Below the pieces are notes generated by a model that saw nothing but the letters and a program-made list of their open reading frames with translations, was not told where the DNA came from and did no database searches. Positions 35,939-43,484 of a DNA stretch of 47,873 bases are shown piece by piece. The position numbers and the translations under genes were made by a program. The stretch is taken from assembly GCA_910589595.1 (NCBI GenBank), contig CAJUTM010000025.1:1-47873 (forward strand), in the 5' to 3' direction. The DNA is from an uncultured Eubacterium sp. GTDB taxonomy: Bacteria > Bacillota > Clostridia > Lachnospirales > Lachnospiraceae. How positions within the stretch are numbered: the stretch's first letter is position 1; the number at the start of each line of letters is the position of its first letter.

Positions 35939-37163
35939 CTGCCTCTTCCTCTTCCTTCTTTTCCACTTGCCATTCCTTTTCCTGAATGTATTTTTTCTTT
36001 GTATCCTCACATAAGTAGCCGATACGGCCGACTAATTCCCATGTCGATGCATTTTTCTTTTTCATCTGTGCCGTGTGGGACAATATTTTATGTCCATCAG
36101 ATGCAATCGCCCTTTTTATCCGGTTATAGCATTCCGCACCTGCCTTTTGCAGTTGTTTTTCATTCATGGAAACAGTTTTCCACTCGTACTCCCGACATTC
36201 ATATTGCTCCATTGATACACAAAAAGAAAAGGGATATAGCTTCTTATCCAGCATTTTCGAACTCATTATATCATAGTTATATGAATTATTAAACCGTTTG
36301 AACGGATTTTTTAAAGAAATACTTGTATCCCCTAATTGCCAGTCATATACTCTTATTTTTCTGCCGGTATATTCTTTTATCTTCTTTTTTACCGGAACTG
36401 CCTCACTCAAGTTTCTTTCCGCATATATTTTAACGGTTCCTTTTGCCGCCACAGGCGTCTTTTCGATTATCTGGTCGCTATCGTCTGTAATTGGGACGAT
36501 TCCGTTAATCAAAATCTGACCTTTTTTTACTTTCTGGCCTTTTTTGACGGCAGCCAGTCCACGGTTGACGGAAATTTCCCGAACAATGCCGTCTCTTGGA
36601 GCAACCAGATGACACGGCTTTTGCTCCGATTGCCTTGGCACAAGCTTTTCTGCCTCTTTAATTGATATAACAAGATGGCTTCCTTTCTCCTCCGCCGAAA
36701 CCCAACTGATATCGGAATAACGCTCCCTTATGCTTTTTTCAATGTCGTCGCAAAATAAACGGCTCCTCTTCATTCCCCTATGTACGCCCATCTCATTCAC
36801 CGCTTTTAACAAGGTCTCTTTTGTATAGGTACTCTGCCCCTGAAAGGAAATCTCCCAGACAAAAGACGACATAACTGCAAGCAGAATCAAAAAAAACAGA
36901 AAGCCGGAAGAAAACGTCCAATTTTTTATCAGCCAATGCCACAAAAAAGGAATCCCCGCTTTCTTTTCTATATGAGGCCGGATTTTTGTTTTCTTTACAA
37001 GCGCTTTCGTTTGTTTAAAATCTTTTACATATAAGCAAAAACAAATCCGTTCTTCTTTCTCCACCTGCCACAAATCAATATTGTGATGCCGGCACATATT
37101 CATAAACCGCTCCCAAGAGCCCCTGTCGGACGAGCATCTCAGATAACCACGTAGCCACTTCAG
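35895..37163 (-). CDS. yqfD: Sporulation protein YqfD, probable CTG start
   Basis: The product is 422 residues when started at a CTG. One membrane helix (about 85-108) separates an N-terminal cytoplasmic part from a large extracytoplasmic domain with WEISFQGQSTYTKETLL, VPRDGIVREISVNRG and VKKGQKVKKGQILI. YqfD is a sigma-E-regulated membrane protein of unknown biochemical role needed for efficient sporulation. The first ATG (37103) would lose about 20 residues that resemble the usual N-terminus (KWLRGYLRC then SWERFMNMCRHHNIDLW) and has no ribosome site. AAGGGGG lies 7 bases before the CTG at 37163, overlapping the yqfC stop. The C-terminal 40 residues are Glu/Lys-rich. Confidence 0.87.
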   Translation of the reverse strand: MKWLRGYLRCSSDRGSWERFMNMCRHHNIDLWQVEKEERICFCLYVKDFKQTKALVKKTKIRPHIEKKAGIPFLWHWLIKNWTFSSGFLFFLILLAVMSSFVWEISFQGQSTYTKETLLKAVNEMGVHRGMKRSRLFCDDIEKSIRERYSDISWVSAEEKGSHLVISIKEAEKLVPRQSEQKPCHLVAPRDGIVREISVNRGLAAVKKGQKVKKGQILINGIVPITDDSDQIIEKTPVAAKGTVKIYAERNLSEAVPVKKKIKEYTGRKIRVYDWQLGDTSISLKNPFKRFNNSYNYDIMSSKMLDKKLYPFSFCVSMEQYECREYEWKTVSMNEKQLQKAGAECYNRIKRAIASDGHKILSHTAQMKKKNASTWELVGRIGYLCEDTKKKYIQEKEWQVEKKEEEEADGETGNNSGDSGRT

Positions 37164-37175
37164 GTCAATTCCCCC

Positions 37176-37433
37176 TTATGTTTGAACATATTGTACAAGG
37201 TTAATTTCTCCCTGTATCTTGCAATCATCCTGAGTAAACCGCTCAATCTTCAGCCGTTCTCCCTGAAACAATAACTTTATATGTTTCCCCTGCAATTTTA
37301 TCTGCTCTGGCGAATAGTCGATAATTGATTTGTAATTTTCCACCAGTGCCATGTGCTTTCCATACATATTTACAACGGTAGCCCCCTCTAAAATATCCGG
37401 AGACAAATTTAACTTTTCTGAAACAGTACGCAT
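37176..37433 (-). CDS. yqfC: Sporulation protein YqfC
   Basis: The product is 85 residues with the YqfC/YabP-like pattern: SEKLNLSPDILEGATVVNMYGKHMALVENYKSIIDY and LQGKHIKLLFQGERLKIERF. The ATG at 37433 has GAGG 6 bases upstream; the frame is open 13 codons further to a GTG without such a site. It is paired with yqfD as in other spore formers. Upstream on the minus strand is CATATAAT (37458-37465), which resembles a sigma-E or sigma-A -10, but no convincing -35 was found. Confidence 0.88.
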   Translation of the reverse strand: MRTVSEKLNLSPDILEGATVVNMYGKHMALVENYKSIIDYSPEQIKLQGKHIKLLFQGERLKIERFTQDDCKIQGEINLVQYVQT

Positions 37434-37524
37434 TCTGCACCTCAGCACTTTTCTTTTATTATATGCCGTCACCGCGATACGGTTACCGGTATACCGTAAA
37501 TTAAATTTTGCTAAACGACAAGAA

Positions 37525-37559
37525 AAAGTCTGTTTCCATATTGTATGAAAACAGACTTT
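37525..37559 (-). terminator. Terminator after rpsU
   Basis: Stem AAAGTCTGTTTTC/GAAACAGACTTT with one bulged base, a loop of about 10 bases, and TTTTTC after it on the minus strand. It separates the rpsU transcript from yqfC. Confidence 0.85.
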
Positions 37560-37572
37560 CTCATATGTGCTA

Positions 37573-37749
37573 TTATTTGTATTTTCTTTTACGAGCAGCT
37601 TCAGACTTTTTCTTACGTCTTACACTAGGTTTTTCATAATGCTCTCTCTTACGAATCTCTTGCTGGATTCCTGCTTTTGCACAGTTTCTCTTGAAACGAC
37701 GCAATGCACTGTCTAAGGATTCGTTTTCTTTTACTGTTACACTAGACAT
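37573..37749 (-). CDS. rpsU: 30S ribosomal protein S21
   Basis: The product is a 58-residue basic protein starting MSSVTVKENESLDSALRRFK and containing CAKAGIQQEIRKREHYEKPS, the S21 signature, with a Lys/Arg-rich tail. It has its own strong promoter and terminator. The upstream leader holds GGAGGGAGGTAAGGTG; the AGGTG copy is about 9 bases from the ATG. rpsU next to yqfC/yqfD/phoH/ybeY is the usual Firmicute neighbourhood. Confidence 0.97.
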   Translation of the reverse strand: MSSVTVKENESLDSALRRFKRNCAKAGIQQEIRKREHYEKPSVRRKKKSEAARKRKYK

Positions 37750-37826
37750 ACTATCACACCTTACCTCCCTCCAGTTGCAGATTGTGCTTCAATACAACTG
37801 ATTGGGTATTTTTTGCACTAATGAAT

Positions 37827-37854
37827 ATTATACCATATTTTTCCCATACGTCAA
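37827..37854 (-). promoter_or_regulatory. Sigma-A promoter of rpsU
   Basis: TTGACG, 16 bases and TGGTATAAT (perfect -10 with TG extension) on the minus strand, with a leader of about 70 bases before the ATG. Confidence 0.85.
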
Positions 37855-37926
37855 CCTTTTTAATAATTAAATTTGCTATTAAATTTGGCGCAAACCATTA
37901 ATTATTTTTTCTACTCAATTTTTCGC

Positions 37927-38232
37927 TTAAAATAATCCGGCTAAAAGCGCGCCCGCTACCGCACCAATGGCAACTACAATGAGCCCCAAATCAAAAAAGG
38001 CAAAAATCAAGGCAATCATTGTTCCCACTACACTTGTGACAATATTTCCGGTCGCTGTAAAAATTGCCGGAAAGGTCAGCGCCGCAAGTACGGCATAGGG
38101 AACATAAAATAGAAATGACTTTATAAAAACGGACGTTATTTTCTTTCGCAATACCGTAATCGGCAAGACGCGAATCAGGTATGTAATGCCTGCCATAATT
38201 GCCAGACAAATCAACATCTGCGTTACGTTCAT
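37927..38232 (-). CDS. azlD: AzlD-family branched-chain amino acid export subunit
   Basis: The product is a 101-residue membrane protein with three to four helices, containing the family start LICLAIMAGITYLIRVLPI. With AzlC it forms an exporter of branched-chain amino acids and analogues such as azaleucine. The ATG at 38232 has GGAGG 5 bases upstream. It lies 26 bases after azlC. Confidence 0.9.
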   Translation of the reverse strand: MNVTQMLICLAIMAGITYLIRVLPITVLRKKITSVFIKSFLFYVPYAVLAALTFPAIFTATGNIVTSVVGTMIALIFAFFDLGLIVVAIGAVAGALLAGLF

Positions 38233-38258
38233 ATTTACCTCCATTCCGGACAGCTATA

Positions 38259-38948
38259 CTACTCCTCAACCGGTTTTACTACTGCCCCTATTGCTGCTGC
38301 CAGCACCGCAGCAAGAATCACCTGAAAACCGGTGGAAATCTGATTTAATACCGGTGTTGCGCGCATTACGCACACAGCCGCCACAGCCAGCAGTATAACA
38401 AGTGCAATCGCCCGATTTTTGCGCGCCGGCGGAACAATAATCGCAATAAACATCGCATACAGCCCCAGCTCCATGGCGCTTGACAACGCCGCCGGCATTA
38501 TATGGGAGGCCAGCGCCCCTAAAAGCGTTCCCATCGTCCATCCGGCAACCGGCAGGGAAATCAGCCCATACATATAGCGTGCCGAAATTTCCGCCGGCTC
38601 AGTTGAAGCCACGGCAAATATTTCATCCGTAATCCCAAAACCGACAGCCATTCGTTGTAACAATTTTGTCTCTTTTTTCAGCTTTTGCGATAAGGCCAGT
38701 GACATAAGAAGATAGCGGATATTAATGACAAACGTAGCTACCGCCAATTCTAAATAACCTGCCTGCGCTATCATTAATGTTGCTCCGGCAAATTGCCCTG
38801 CCGATGTCAGATTGGTAAATGACATCAGGACGGCAATCCACGCTGGTATTCCCCCGTTAGTCGCCTTGACGCCAAACGTAAAGGAAACGGATAAATAGCC
38901 GACAGCAATCGGAAGACCTTTTCTCAATCCCCTGACAAATTCTTTCAT
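38259..38948 (-). CDS. azlC: AzlC-family branched-chain amino acid exporter
   Basis: The product is 229 residues with about seven helices. GLRKGLPIAVGYLSVSFTFGVKA and SFTNLTSAGQFAGATLM are diagnostic of AzlC. The start at 38948 follows GGAG by 6 bases; the frame is open 19 codons further upstream but into the hairpin-rich element described below. It forms a pair with azlD. No regulator such as AzlB/Lrp is adjacent. Confidence 0.92.
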   Translation of the reverse strand: MKEFVRGLRKGLPIAVGYLSVSFTFGVKATNGGIPAWIAVLMSFTNLTSAGQFAGATLMIAQAGYLELAVATFVINIRYLLMSLALSQKLKKETKLLQRMAVGFGITDEIFAVASTEPAEISARYMYGLISLPVAGWTMGTLLGALASHIMPAALSSAMELGLYAMFIAIIVPPARKNRAIALVILLAVAAVCVMRATPVLNQISTGFQVILAAVLAAAIGAVVKPVEE

Positions 38949-38951
38949 AAC

Positions 38952-39124
38952 AGTCTCCATTCCGAAGCGGAGCGGAGGAAGTACGAGCAAAAAGCAGCGT
39001 AGCAAAGAATATTTTATATTCTTTTTTTGCTCTGTACATCAATACCATTTGTGGCGTTTCGCCGCAAATGGTGGTGTGAAAAATAAGCTATCAAGCTTAT
39101 TTTTCACACTAGTCTCCATTCCGA
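38952..39124. repeat. Hairpin-rich element flanked by 14-bp direct repeats
   Basis: AGTCTCCATTCCGA occurs exactly at 38952-38965 and 39111-39124. Between the copies are 145 bases with three stem-loops. One is a perfect 16-bp stem with a 4-base loop (GTGTGAAAAATAAGCT, 39074-39109). The second is CCATTTGTGGCG/CGCCGCAAATGG (near 39047-39071). The third is an A/T-rich stem near 39001-39030. Read on the minus strand each direct repeat contains GGAG placed as a ribosome site: one for azlC, the other before a 22-codon frame. It may be a small non-autonomous insertion or REP-like unit whose insertion duplicated the site. Confidence 0.55.
39039..39107 (-). CDS. Possible 22-residue peptide inside the repeat element
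   Basis: A GTG with GGAG 6 bases upstream opens a 22-codon frame with product KNKLDSLFFTPPFAAKRHKW after the start residue, then Tyr and a stop. Its sequence is dictated by the hairpins, so coding is doubtful; it may simply be a feature of the repeat. Confidence 0.2.
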   Translation of the reverse strand: MKNKLDSLFFTPPFAAKRHKWY

Positions 39125-39126
39125 CT

Positions 39127-40155
39127 TTATCTCAAATCCATCTGTACCTGTACTGCATTTCCACAGACGCTGACCGTTGCCATCGAACCGCTTATGAGCG
39201 GCATGGACGGGGCAACATGTCCAATATCCAAATCCATTAAAACCGGAACCCCGTATTCTTCCAGAACACCGCAAACGGCCTCATACTGGTCAAGCCCCAT
39301 CATCGGCTCATCATAGTGCGCCGGACGCCCAATAAGAAAACCTTTTGCATATTGAAACCATCCCGCCTCTTTCAAATGCCACAGAGAACGCCGCATATCC
39401 ATTACATTTAAGTCACAGGCTTCCAAAAACCACAGGAAACCATCTTCTTTATATTTGTTGACAAAAGAGTCCGACACCTTGTCAAATCTCGTTCCGACGA
39501 TATTGTTCAGGCAGTCCAGACATCCTCCTATCAAACGCCCCTCCATCGTGAGCGACTCCGTCTGCGGCCGCGTGCGGAGTGTAAACGGCTCCGTCACATA
39601 GTACGGCTCTAACGGATGTTCCTCATCTTTGCGTGACTCTTTTTCCCACAGGGGATAGTTGTGTACCATCGTCTGTTTCCCCTGAAGCAGACAGTACGCG
39701 TCCTCAATTGACTCATGCCACGGCTCCATACCAAAAGAAGCGGCATTCGGGCCATAGACGGTCGCCGTATCGGCAAGCGTCGTCAGCAGAAAGGTCAAAT
39801 TCGTATTATCGGAATATCCCATAAACCATTTCGGCTTCGCGTTTGCCAACGCACAAAAATCAATGTGGCTGATAACTTCACACATTAACTCTCCGCCGCC
39901 GCAGGACAGCAGGGCAGAAAGCCCGCTATCCATATAGGCAGACATAAATTCTTCCGCGCAATTCTCCGGCGTGCTGCTAATACCAATTCCGTCACCGGCA
40001 TAACAATTCGGCCCCAGTTTCGTTTTAAAACCTTTCTTTTCCCAAATCTGTAAACTGTGATTAAAAGCAGTACGATACGGCTCGATTGCACATCCAAACG
40101 ACGGCGCAACAAAGCCGAGCGTATCGCCCTGTCGGATAAACGGTGAAAATTTCAT
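39127..40155 (-). CDS. LD-carboxypeptidase/microcin C7 immunity-type S66 peptidase
   Basis: The product is 342 residues of the S66 serine peptidase family. These enzymes trim the terminal D-Ala from tetrapeptide muropeptides (LdcA) or cleave peptide-nucleotide antibiotics (MccF). The catalytic triad is visible: Ser in WFMGYSDNTNL (about 114), Glu in LEACD, and His in DIGHVAPSMPLISG. Insertions around 165-205 make it closer in length to MccF-type members. AAAGGAG precedes the start. No antibiotic gene cluster is adjacent. Confidence 0.9.
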   Translation of the reverse strand: MKFSPFIRQGDTLGFVAPSFGCAIEPYRTAFNHSLQIWEKKGFKTKLGPNCYAGDGIGISSTPENCAEEFMSAYMDSGLSALLSCGGGELMCEVISHIDFCALANAKPKWFMGYSDNTNLTFLLTTLADTATVYGPNAASFGMEPWHESIEDAYCLLQGKQTMVHNYPLWEKESRKDEEHPLEPYYVTEPFTLRTRPQTESLTMEGRLIGGCLDCLNNIVGTRFDKVSDSFVNKYKEDGFLWFLEACDLNVMDMRRSLWHLKEAGWFQYAKGFLIGRPAHYDEPMMGLDQYEAVCGVLEEYGVPVLMDLDIGHVAPSMPLISGSMATVSVCGNAVQVQMDLR

Positions 40156-40204
40156 GACTTCCTTTTCTCCTTTTTAAATTCTTTTCCTAAAACAAACAAT
40201 TATT

Positions 40205-40615
40205 TCAAACGGATTCCGGCATAAACACTCTGCAAAATTCAGGAGCTGCTTTCTTCAGATTCAGCGGCTTCCCTCTGTCATCCAGAAAACAGTGGCTGCT
40301 CTCCCCCGTACAACGAAGTTCATTTGTCTCACGTTCTCTCACTTCATACGACAGATTAAGGCGCACACCGTTAAATTTCACGATTCGGGGAATTATATTT
40401 ACGACTTCCCCGAATCGTGTCATTAGATGATACTGGCAGGAAACGGATAACACCGGACAGATAATTCCTTTTTCTTCCATTTTTTCATAGCCAAATCCCT
40501 GCTCTTCCATTATCGCAATCCGGCACTCTTCAAACCAGCGGATGTAATTGGAATGATGTACTACCCTCATCTGATCTGTTTCATAATATTGAACTTTATG
40601 CTCATAAACCATCAT
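40205..40615 (-). CDS. YbgC-type acyl-CoA thioesterase (hotdog fold)
   Basis: The product is 136 residues with the 4-hydroxybenzoyl-CoA thioesterase pattern YYETDQMRVVHHSNYIRWFEECR. The family's catalytic Asp is in the ETDQM segment, where relatives have DxMGxVHHxNY; here Gly is replaced by Arg. The substrate acyl-CoA is unknown. GAGGAG lies about 10 bases before the first of two adjacent ATGs. Confidence 0.88.
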   Translation of the reverse strand: MMVYEHKVQYYETDQMRVVHHSNYIRWFEECRIAIMEEQGFGYEKMEEKGIICPVLSVSCQYHLMTRFGEVVNIIPRIVKFNGVRLNLSYEVRERETNELRCTGESSHCFLDDRGKPLNLKKAAPEFCRVFMPESV

Positions 40616-40657
40616 CGTTCCCGCTCTCCTCTGCCTGTCTTCAAAACGATATAGAAC

Positions 40658-42073
40658 TTAACGTTTGACATAATTCATAATTGATGAATACCGCTGTTGC
40701 ACAAAATTTCTGATTGCCGAAACATTGTTATCAAACTGTCTTTCCTGCTGCGTTTCGCTTCCGAAAAATCTTTTGTAATAGTCCTGCATAAGCGGTTGAT
40801 AAACTTTTGTAACGCTGTCCAGATTTTTTAAACATGTATCCGCATTGAAATTTTTTGAGCCGATTTGCTCAAGCGCCGCAATAAACTTCTGGCGGAACCC
40901 GCTATTTTTTATTACCGCCGCAAACAATTTATCCTGCTGCAACGTCCGCTGATACGAGTTCTCCGTTGCCTGATTATTGGATTCGTTATAGAGTCCCATA
41001 GAATACTCGGTATCAAATAGCAGATAACGCCATTTGCCATCGGCATATGGATTTGTCGCGTCTGTTGTTCTGGCCCGCCATACAAGATAGTTCTTCTCAG
41101 GATTCCAATCGCTGTTGGCGATATAAATTTCCGTTGCATAGTAGTCGGCAAAGCTGTCAATATCCATAATCTTACAAAACTCCTCATAGACAGAAGCCTT
41201 TGTAAAATCTTTATTGGCATAGCTCCAAAGTTCTTCATACAAAGCTTCGTCGCCTTCCTGTCCCTCGTCCATCTCTCCCTCTTTAAACATGACAACGTTG
41301 TCTTTATCCACACCATAGTTTGTCTCTATGGAATTATCACTGTATTTTTCCGTCAGATTATACAATCCCCAATACTCGCCGTTGATAAATAAAACGCACG
41401 GTCTCGCCGCCTGCACTCCATATGCCCTGTCGCCTACCTGTGCCTGATTCCAAACATCACGGATTTTTGAATACTCGGTATCGTTGCCGCCGTTTCGCAG
41501 CATGAACGATTTATACTTCTTGACTTGTTTGCCATCAGCATCCAAATCCCCCTCAATCAGCGGATATTTCAAGTTCTTTTGTCCATACTCTTCCCTCAGG
41601 TAGAATTTAAAACTCTTCTGTCCGTACATCCGGCTGGCGCCTCCATGAAGCCGCACTCCAACCGGAGCAGAAAATTCGAAAGTCTCTCCGTCGGCGTCAA
41701 AATAATCAATTGTCGCCTCTCTCTCCCACGTGCGGCCGGACTGCGTGTAATTTCCCTCATAGTTCCAATATTGGTTTCCAAAGAAAGAGCCTGTTATCTG
41801 TTTTTCCTCTTCCGTATTCTTCCACTCATCATACACTTTGCCCATCACATGAATGCCGGTATCATAATTCAGGAAATTATCCGGTGCTATGACAAGAGAC
41901 ATCACTGTTGCTCCCGCATATTTTTTCTTTACCTCATTACCGACAAAATAACTTTTTGTTACAACTTCGCTTGCCTCGTGCTCTGCATTGACCGCCACCG
42001 CACGTATCACCGTACACTTTGCCACTTCATCCGCTGTCGGCACATAATCGTAACCGCTGTTTGCAATATACAT
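40658..42073 (-). CDS. CotH kinase-like secreted protein, C-terminal part after frameshift
   Basis: The catalytic half of a secreted CotH-family protein. CotH kinases are atypical protein kinases first known from spore coats. Visible motifs are RLHGGASRMYGQKSFKFYL (the ATP-lysine region), NGEYWGLYNLTEKY, IANSDWNPEKNYLVWR and WRYLLFDTEYSMG (metal-binding acidic residues). The frame's first ATG at 42073 is not a true start: the first 45 residues complete the chitobiase-like domain begun in the upstream frame. Adding one base to the A8 run at 42082-42089 joins both into about 704 codons. All other parts look intact. Confidence 0.88.
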   Translation of the reverse strand: MYIANSGYDYVPTADEVAKCTVIRAVAVNAEHEASEVVTKSYFVGNEVKKKYAGATVMSLVIAPDNFLNYDTGIHVMGKVYDEWKNTEEEKQITGSFFGNQYWNYEGNYTQSGRTWEREATIDYFDADGETFEFSAPVGVRLHGGASRMYGQKSFKFYLREEYGQKNLKYPLIEGDLDADGKQVKKYKSFMLRNGGNDTEYSKIRDVWNQAQVGDRAYGVQAARPCVLFINGEYWGLYNLTEKYSDNSIETNYGVDKDNVVMFKEGEMDEGQEGDEALYEELWSYANKDFTKASVYEEFCKIMDIDSFADYYATEIYIANSDWNPEKNYLVWRARTTDATNPYADGKWRYLLFDTEYSMGLYNESNNQATENSYQRTLQQDKLFAAVIKNSGFRQKFIAALEQIGSKNFNADTCLKNLDSVTKVYQPLMQDYYKRFFGSETQQERQFDNNVSAIRNFVQQRYSSIMNYVKR

Positions 42074-42771
42074 CTTTTGTATTTTTTTTCTGAGCAGAGT
42101 ACATTCGGCATACCATTGCGGTTTTTTACCTTGATTGCACCCGTATATTTTGTGGACTCTTCCGTCGGCATACTGCCATCTGTCGTATAGTAAATCTGCG
42201 TCTCCGGCTGACTCTCCATCCGGAGTTCAAATTCACTTTCATAAATACCTGATTCAGAAGAAAGTACCGGCGCCTCCAACGTTGGTGTCGGTGTTGATGT
42301 CGCCGTGTTCGTCGGCTCGGCGCTGTCAGAAGCGGACGGCGGCGTCGGTGTCACTGGCTTGTCTGTCGGATTGTCAGTATTTCCTCCGGAATTCTGCCCC
42401 GATTGTCCTGTCTGCGGGGTATTTGAAGAACCTGTTCCTTTCCCGCTGTTTCCTCCTGCTTTTTTCGCTTTAACCGTCACTTTACACACAAGTTTCTTTC
42501 CGGAAACCCGCGCGGTAATCTTTGCCTTTCCTGCTTTCTTTGCCGTAACTTTTCCCTTTTTCGAAACTTTGGCAATCTTTTTCTTACTCGTTTTCCACGT
42601 AACTTTCTTTTTCGTTCCTTTCACCTTTAACTTAACGCTTTTTCCTACCTTTAAGGTTACTTTCTTGTGGTTTAAGCGTAAGTTGCTTTTCGCAGCTGCC
42701 TGCTGCGGATAAACGATTGACAAAACGAGCGCCGCCACCAAAGTAAATGTTTTAAACTTCCGTGCCATCAT
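42007..42771 (-). CDS. CotH kinase-like secreted protein, N-terminal part with signal peptide, Big-2 and chitobiase-like domains
   Basis: The N-terminus has a signal peptide (about 1-27, cleavage near AAA-KS). A Lys-rich Ig-like Big-2 domain (about 28-105, LRLNHKKVTLKVGKSVKLKVKG and VSKKGKVTAKKAGKAKITA) follows, then a Gly/Ser/Thr/Pro linker (about 105-165) and the start of a chitobiase C-terminal-like beta domain (IYYTTDGSMPTEESTKYTGAI). After the A8 run near 42082-42089 the frame goes off and ends at 42007. Two adjacent ATGs follow AGGAGG; the start is 42771 or 42768. It lies about 11 bases after the ATPase gene, so it is probably co-transcribed with the ABC transporter. In this sequence only a truncated, kinase-less protein is made unless slippage occurs. 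Confidence 0.85.
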   Translation of the reverse strand: MMARKFKTFTLVAALVLSIVYPQQAAAKSNLRLNHKKVTLKVGKSVKLKVKGTKKKVTWKTSKKKIAKVSKKGKVTAKKAGKAKITARVSGKKLVCKVTVKAKKAGGNSGKGTGSSNTPQTGQSGQNSGGNTDNPTDKPVTPTPPSASDSAEPTNTATSTPTPTLEAPVLSSESGIYESEFELRMESQPETQIYYTTDGSMPTEESTKYTGAIKVKNRNGMPNVLCSEKKYKRCILQTAVTIMCRQRMKWQSVR

Positions 42772-42781
42772 TTTCCTCCTT

Positions 42782-43450
42782 TCAGGAAACAAATTTTTGC
42801 AATTCCCCATCTCTCATCCGAAGCGCCACATCAGCCGCTTCGGCAACTTCACTATCATGTGTAACAATAATAACACAGTATTCCCTTTCATGGGCAAGAC
42901 CTGCCAATATATCTATGATATTTTGTGTATTGGCCGAATCAAGACTTCCTGTCGGTTCATCCGCTAAAATAACTTTTGCACCGGACGCCAGACTTCTGGC
43001 AATTGCCACGCGCTGGCGCTCACCGCCGGAAAGCTTTGACGGAAACCGTTTCATCTGGTCTTTGCGGATGCCAACGCTTGCGAGCAGTTTTTCCGCCTGC
43101 GTTCTGGCATCTTTTGGCATAATCCCACACAACTCCATGGGAAAACAGACATTTTCCATAACCGTCAGCAACGGAAAAAGATGAAATGACTGAAAAATCA
43201 TGGAAATACTTTCGCGACGGTAACGGTCAACATCAAGCTCCGCCAGACTGTCGCCCTGAAACGTAATCTCGCCCTCTGTCGGCAAATCCAGACCCGCAAG
43301 CATGGAAAGCAGCGTGGATTTCCCGGAACCGGAAGGCCCCACGACCGCATAGACTTTACCTGCCTCAAAAGCACAGGAAACACCTGAAACTGCCGACTTT
43401 GGTGCATTTTTGTATCGATATGTTACATTTGTTAAAGATAAAGCTGACAT
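42782..43450 (-). CDS. MacB/LolD-type ABC transporter ATPase
   Basis: The product is a 222-residue nucleotide-binding subunit: Walker A GPSGSGKSTLL (about 37-47), signature LSGGERQRVAIARSLA, Walker B VILADEPTGSLD and the H-loop IIVTHD. Such ATPases pair with FtsX-fold permeases that move or shed molecules at the outer membrane face without a classic channel. It follows the permease gene by 34 bases and precedes the CotH gene by about 11. It is intact. Confidence 0.95.
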   Translation of the reverse strand: MSALSLTNVTYRYKNAPKSAVSGVSCAFEAGKVYAVVGPSGSGKSTLLSMLAGLDLPTEGEITFQGDSLAELDVDRYRRESISMIFQSFHLFPLLTVMENVCFPMELCGIMPKDARTQAEKLLASVGIRKDQMKRFPSKLSGGERQRVAIARSLASGAKVILADEPTGSLDSANTQNIIDILAGLAHEREYCVIIVTHDSEVAEAADVALRMRDGELQKFVS

Positions 43451-43484
43451 ATTCTCTATCCTTTCATGCCTTATTCCTGCTGCT

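Noticed and set aside
41525..42190. A 221-codon plus-strand frame
   Set aside because: It is antisense to the CotH kinase domain, which has clear motifs; the plus frame has no recognisable domain and no ribosome site.
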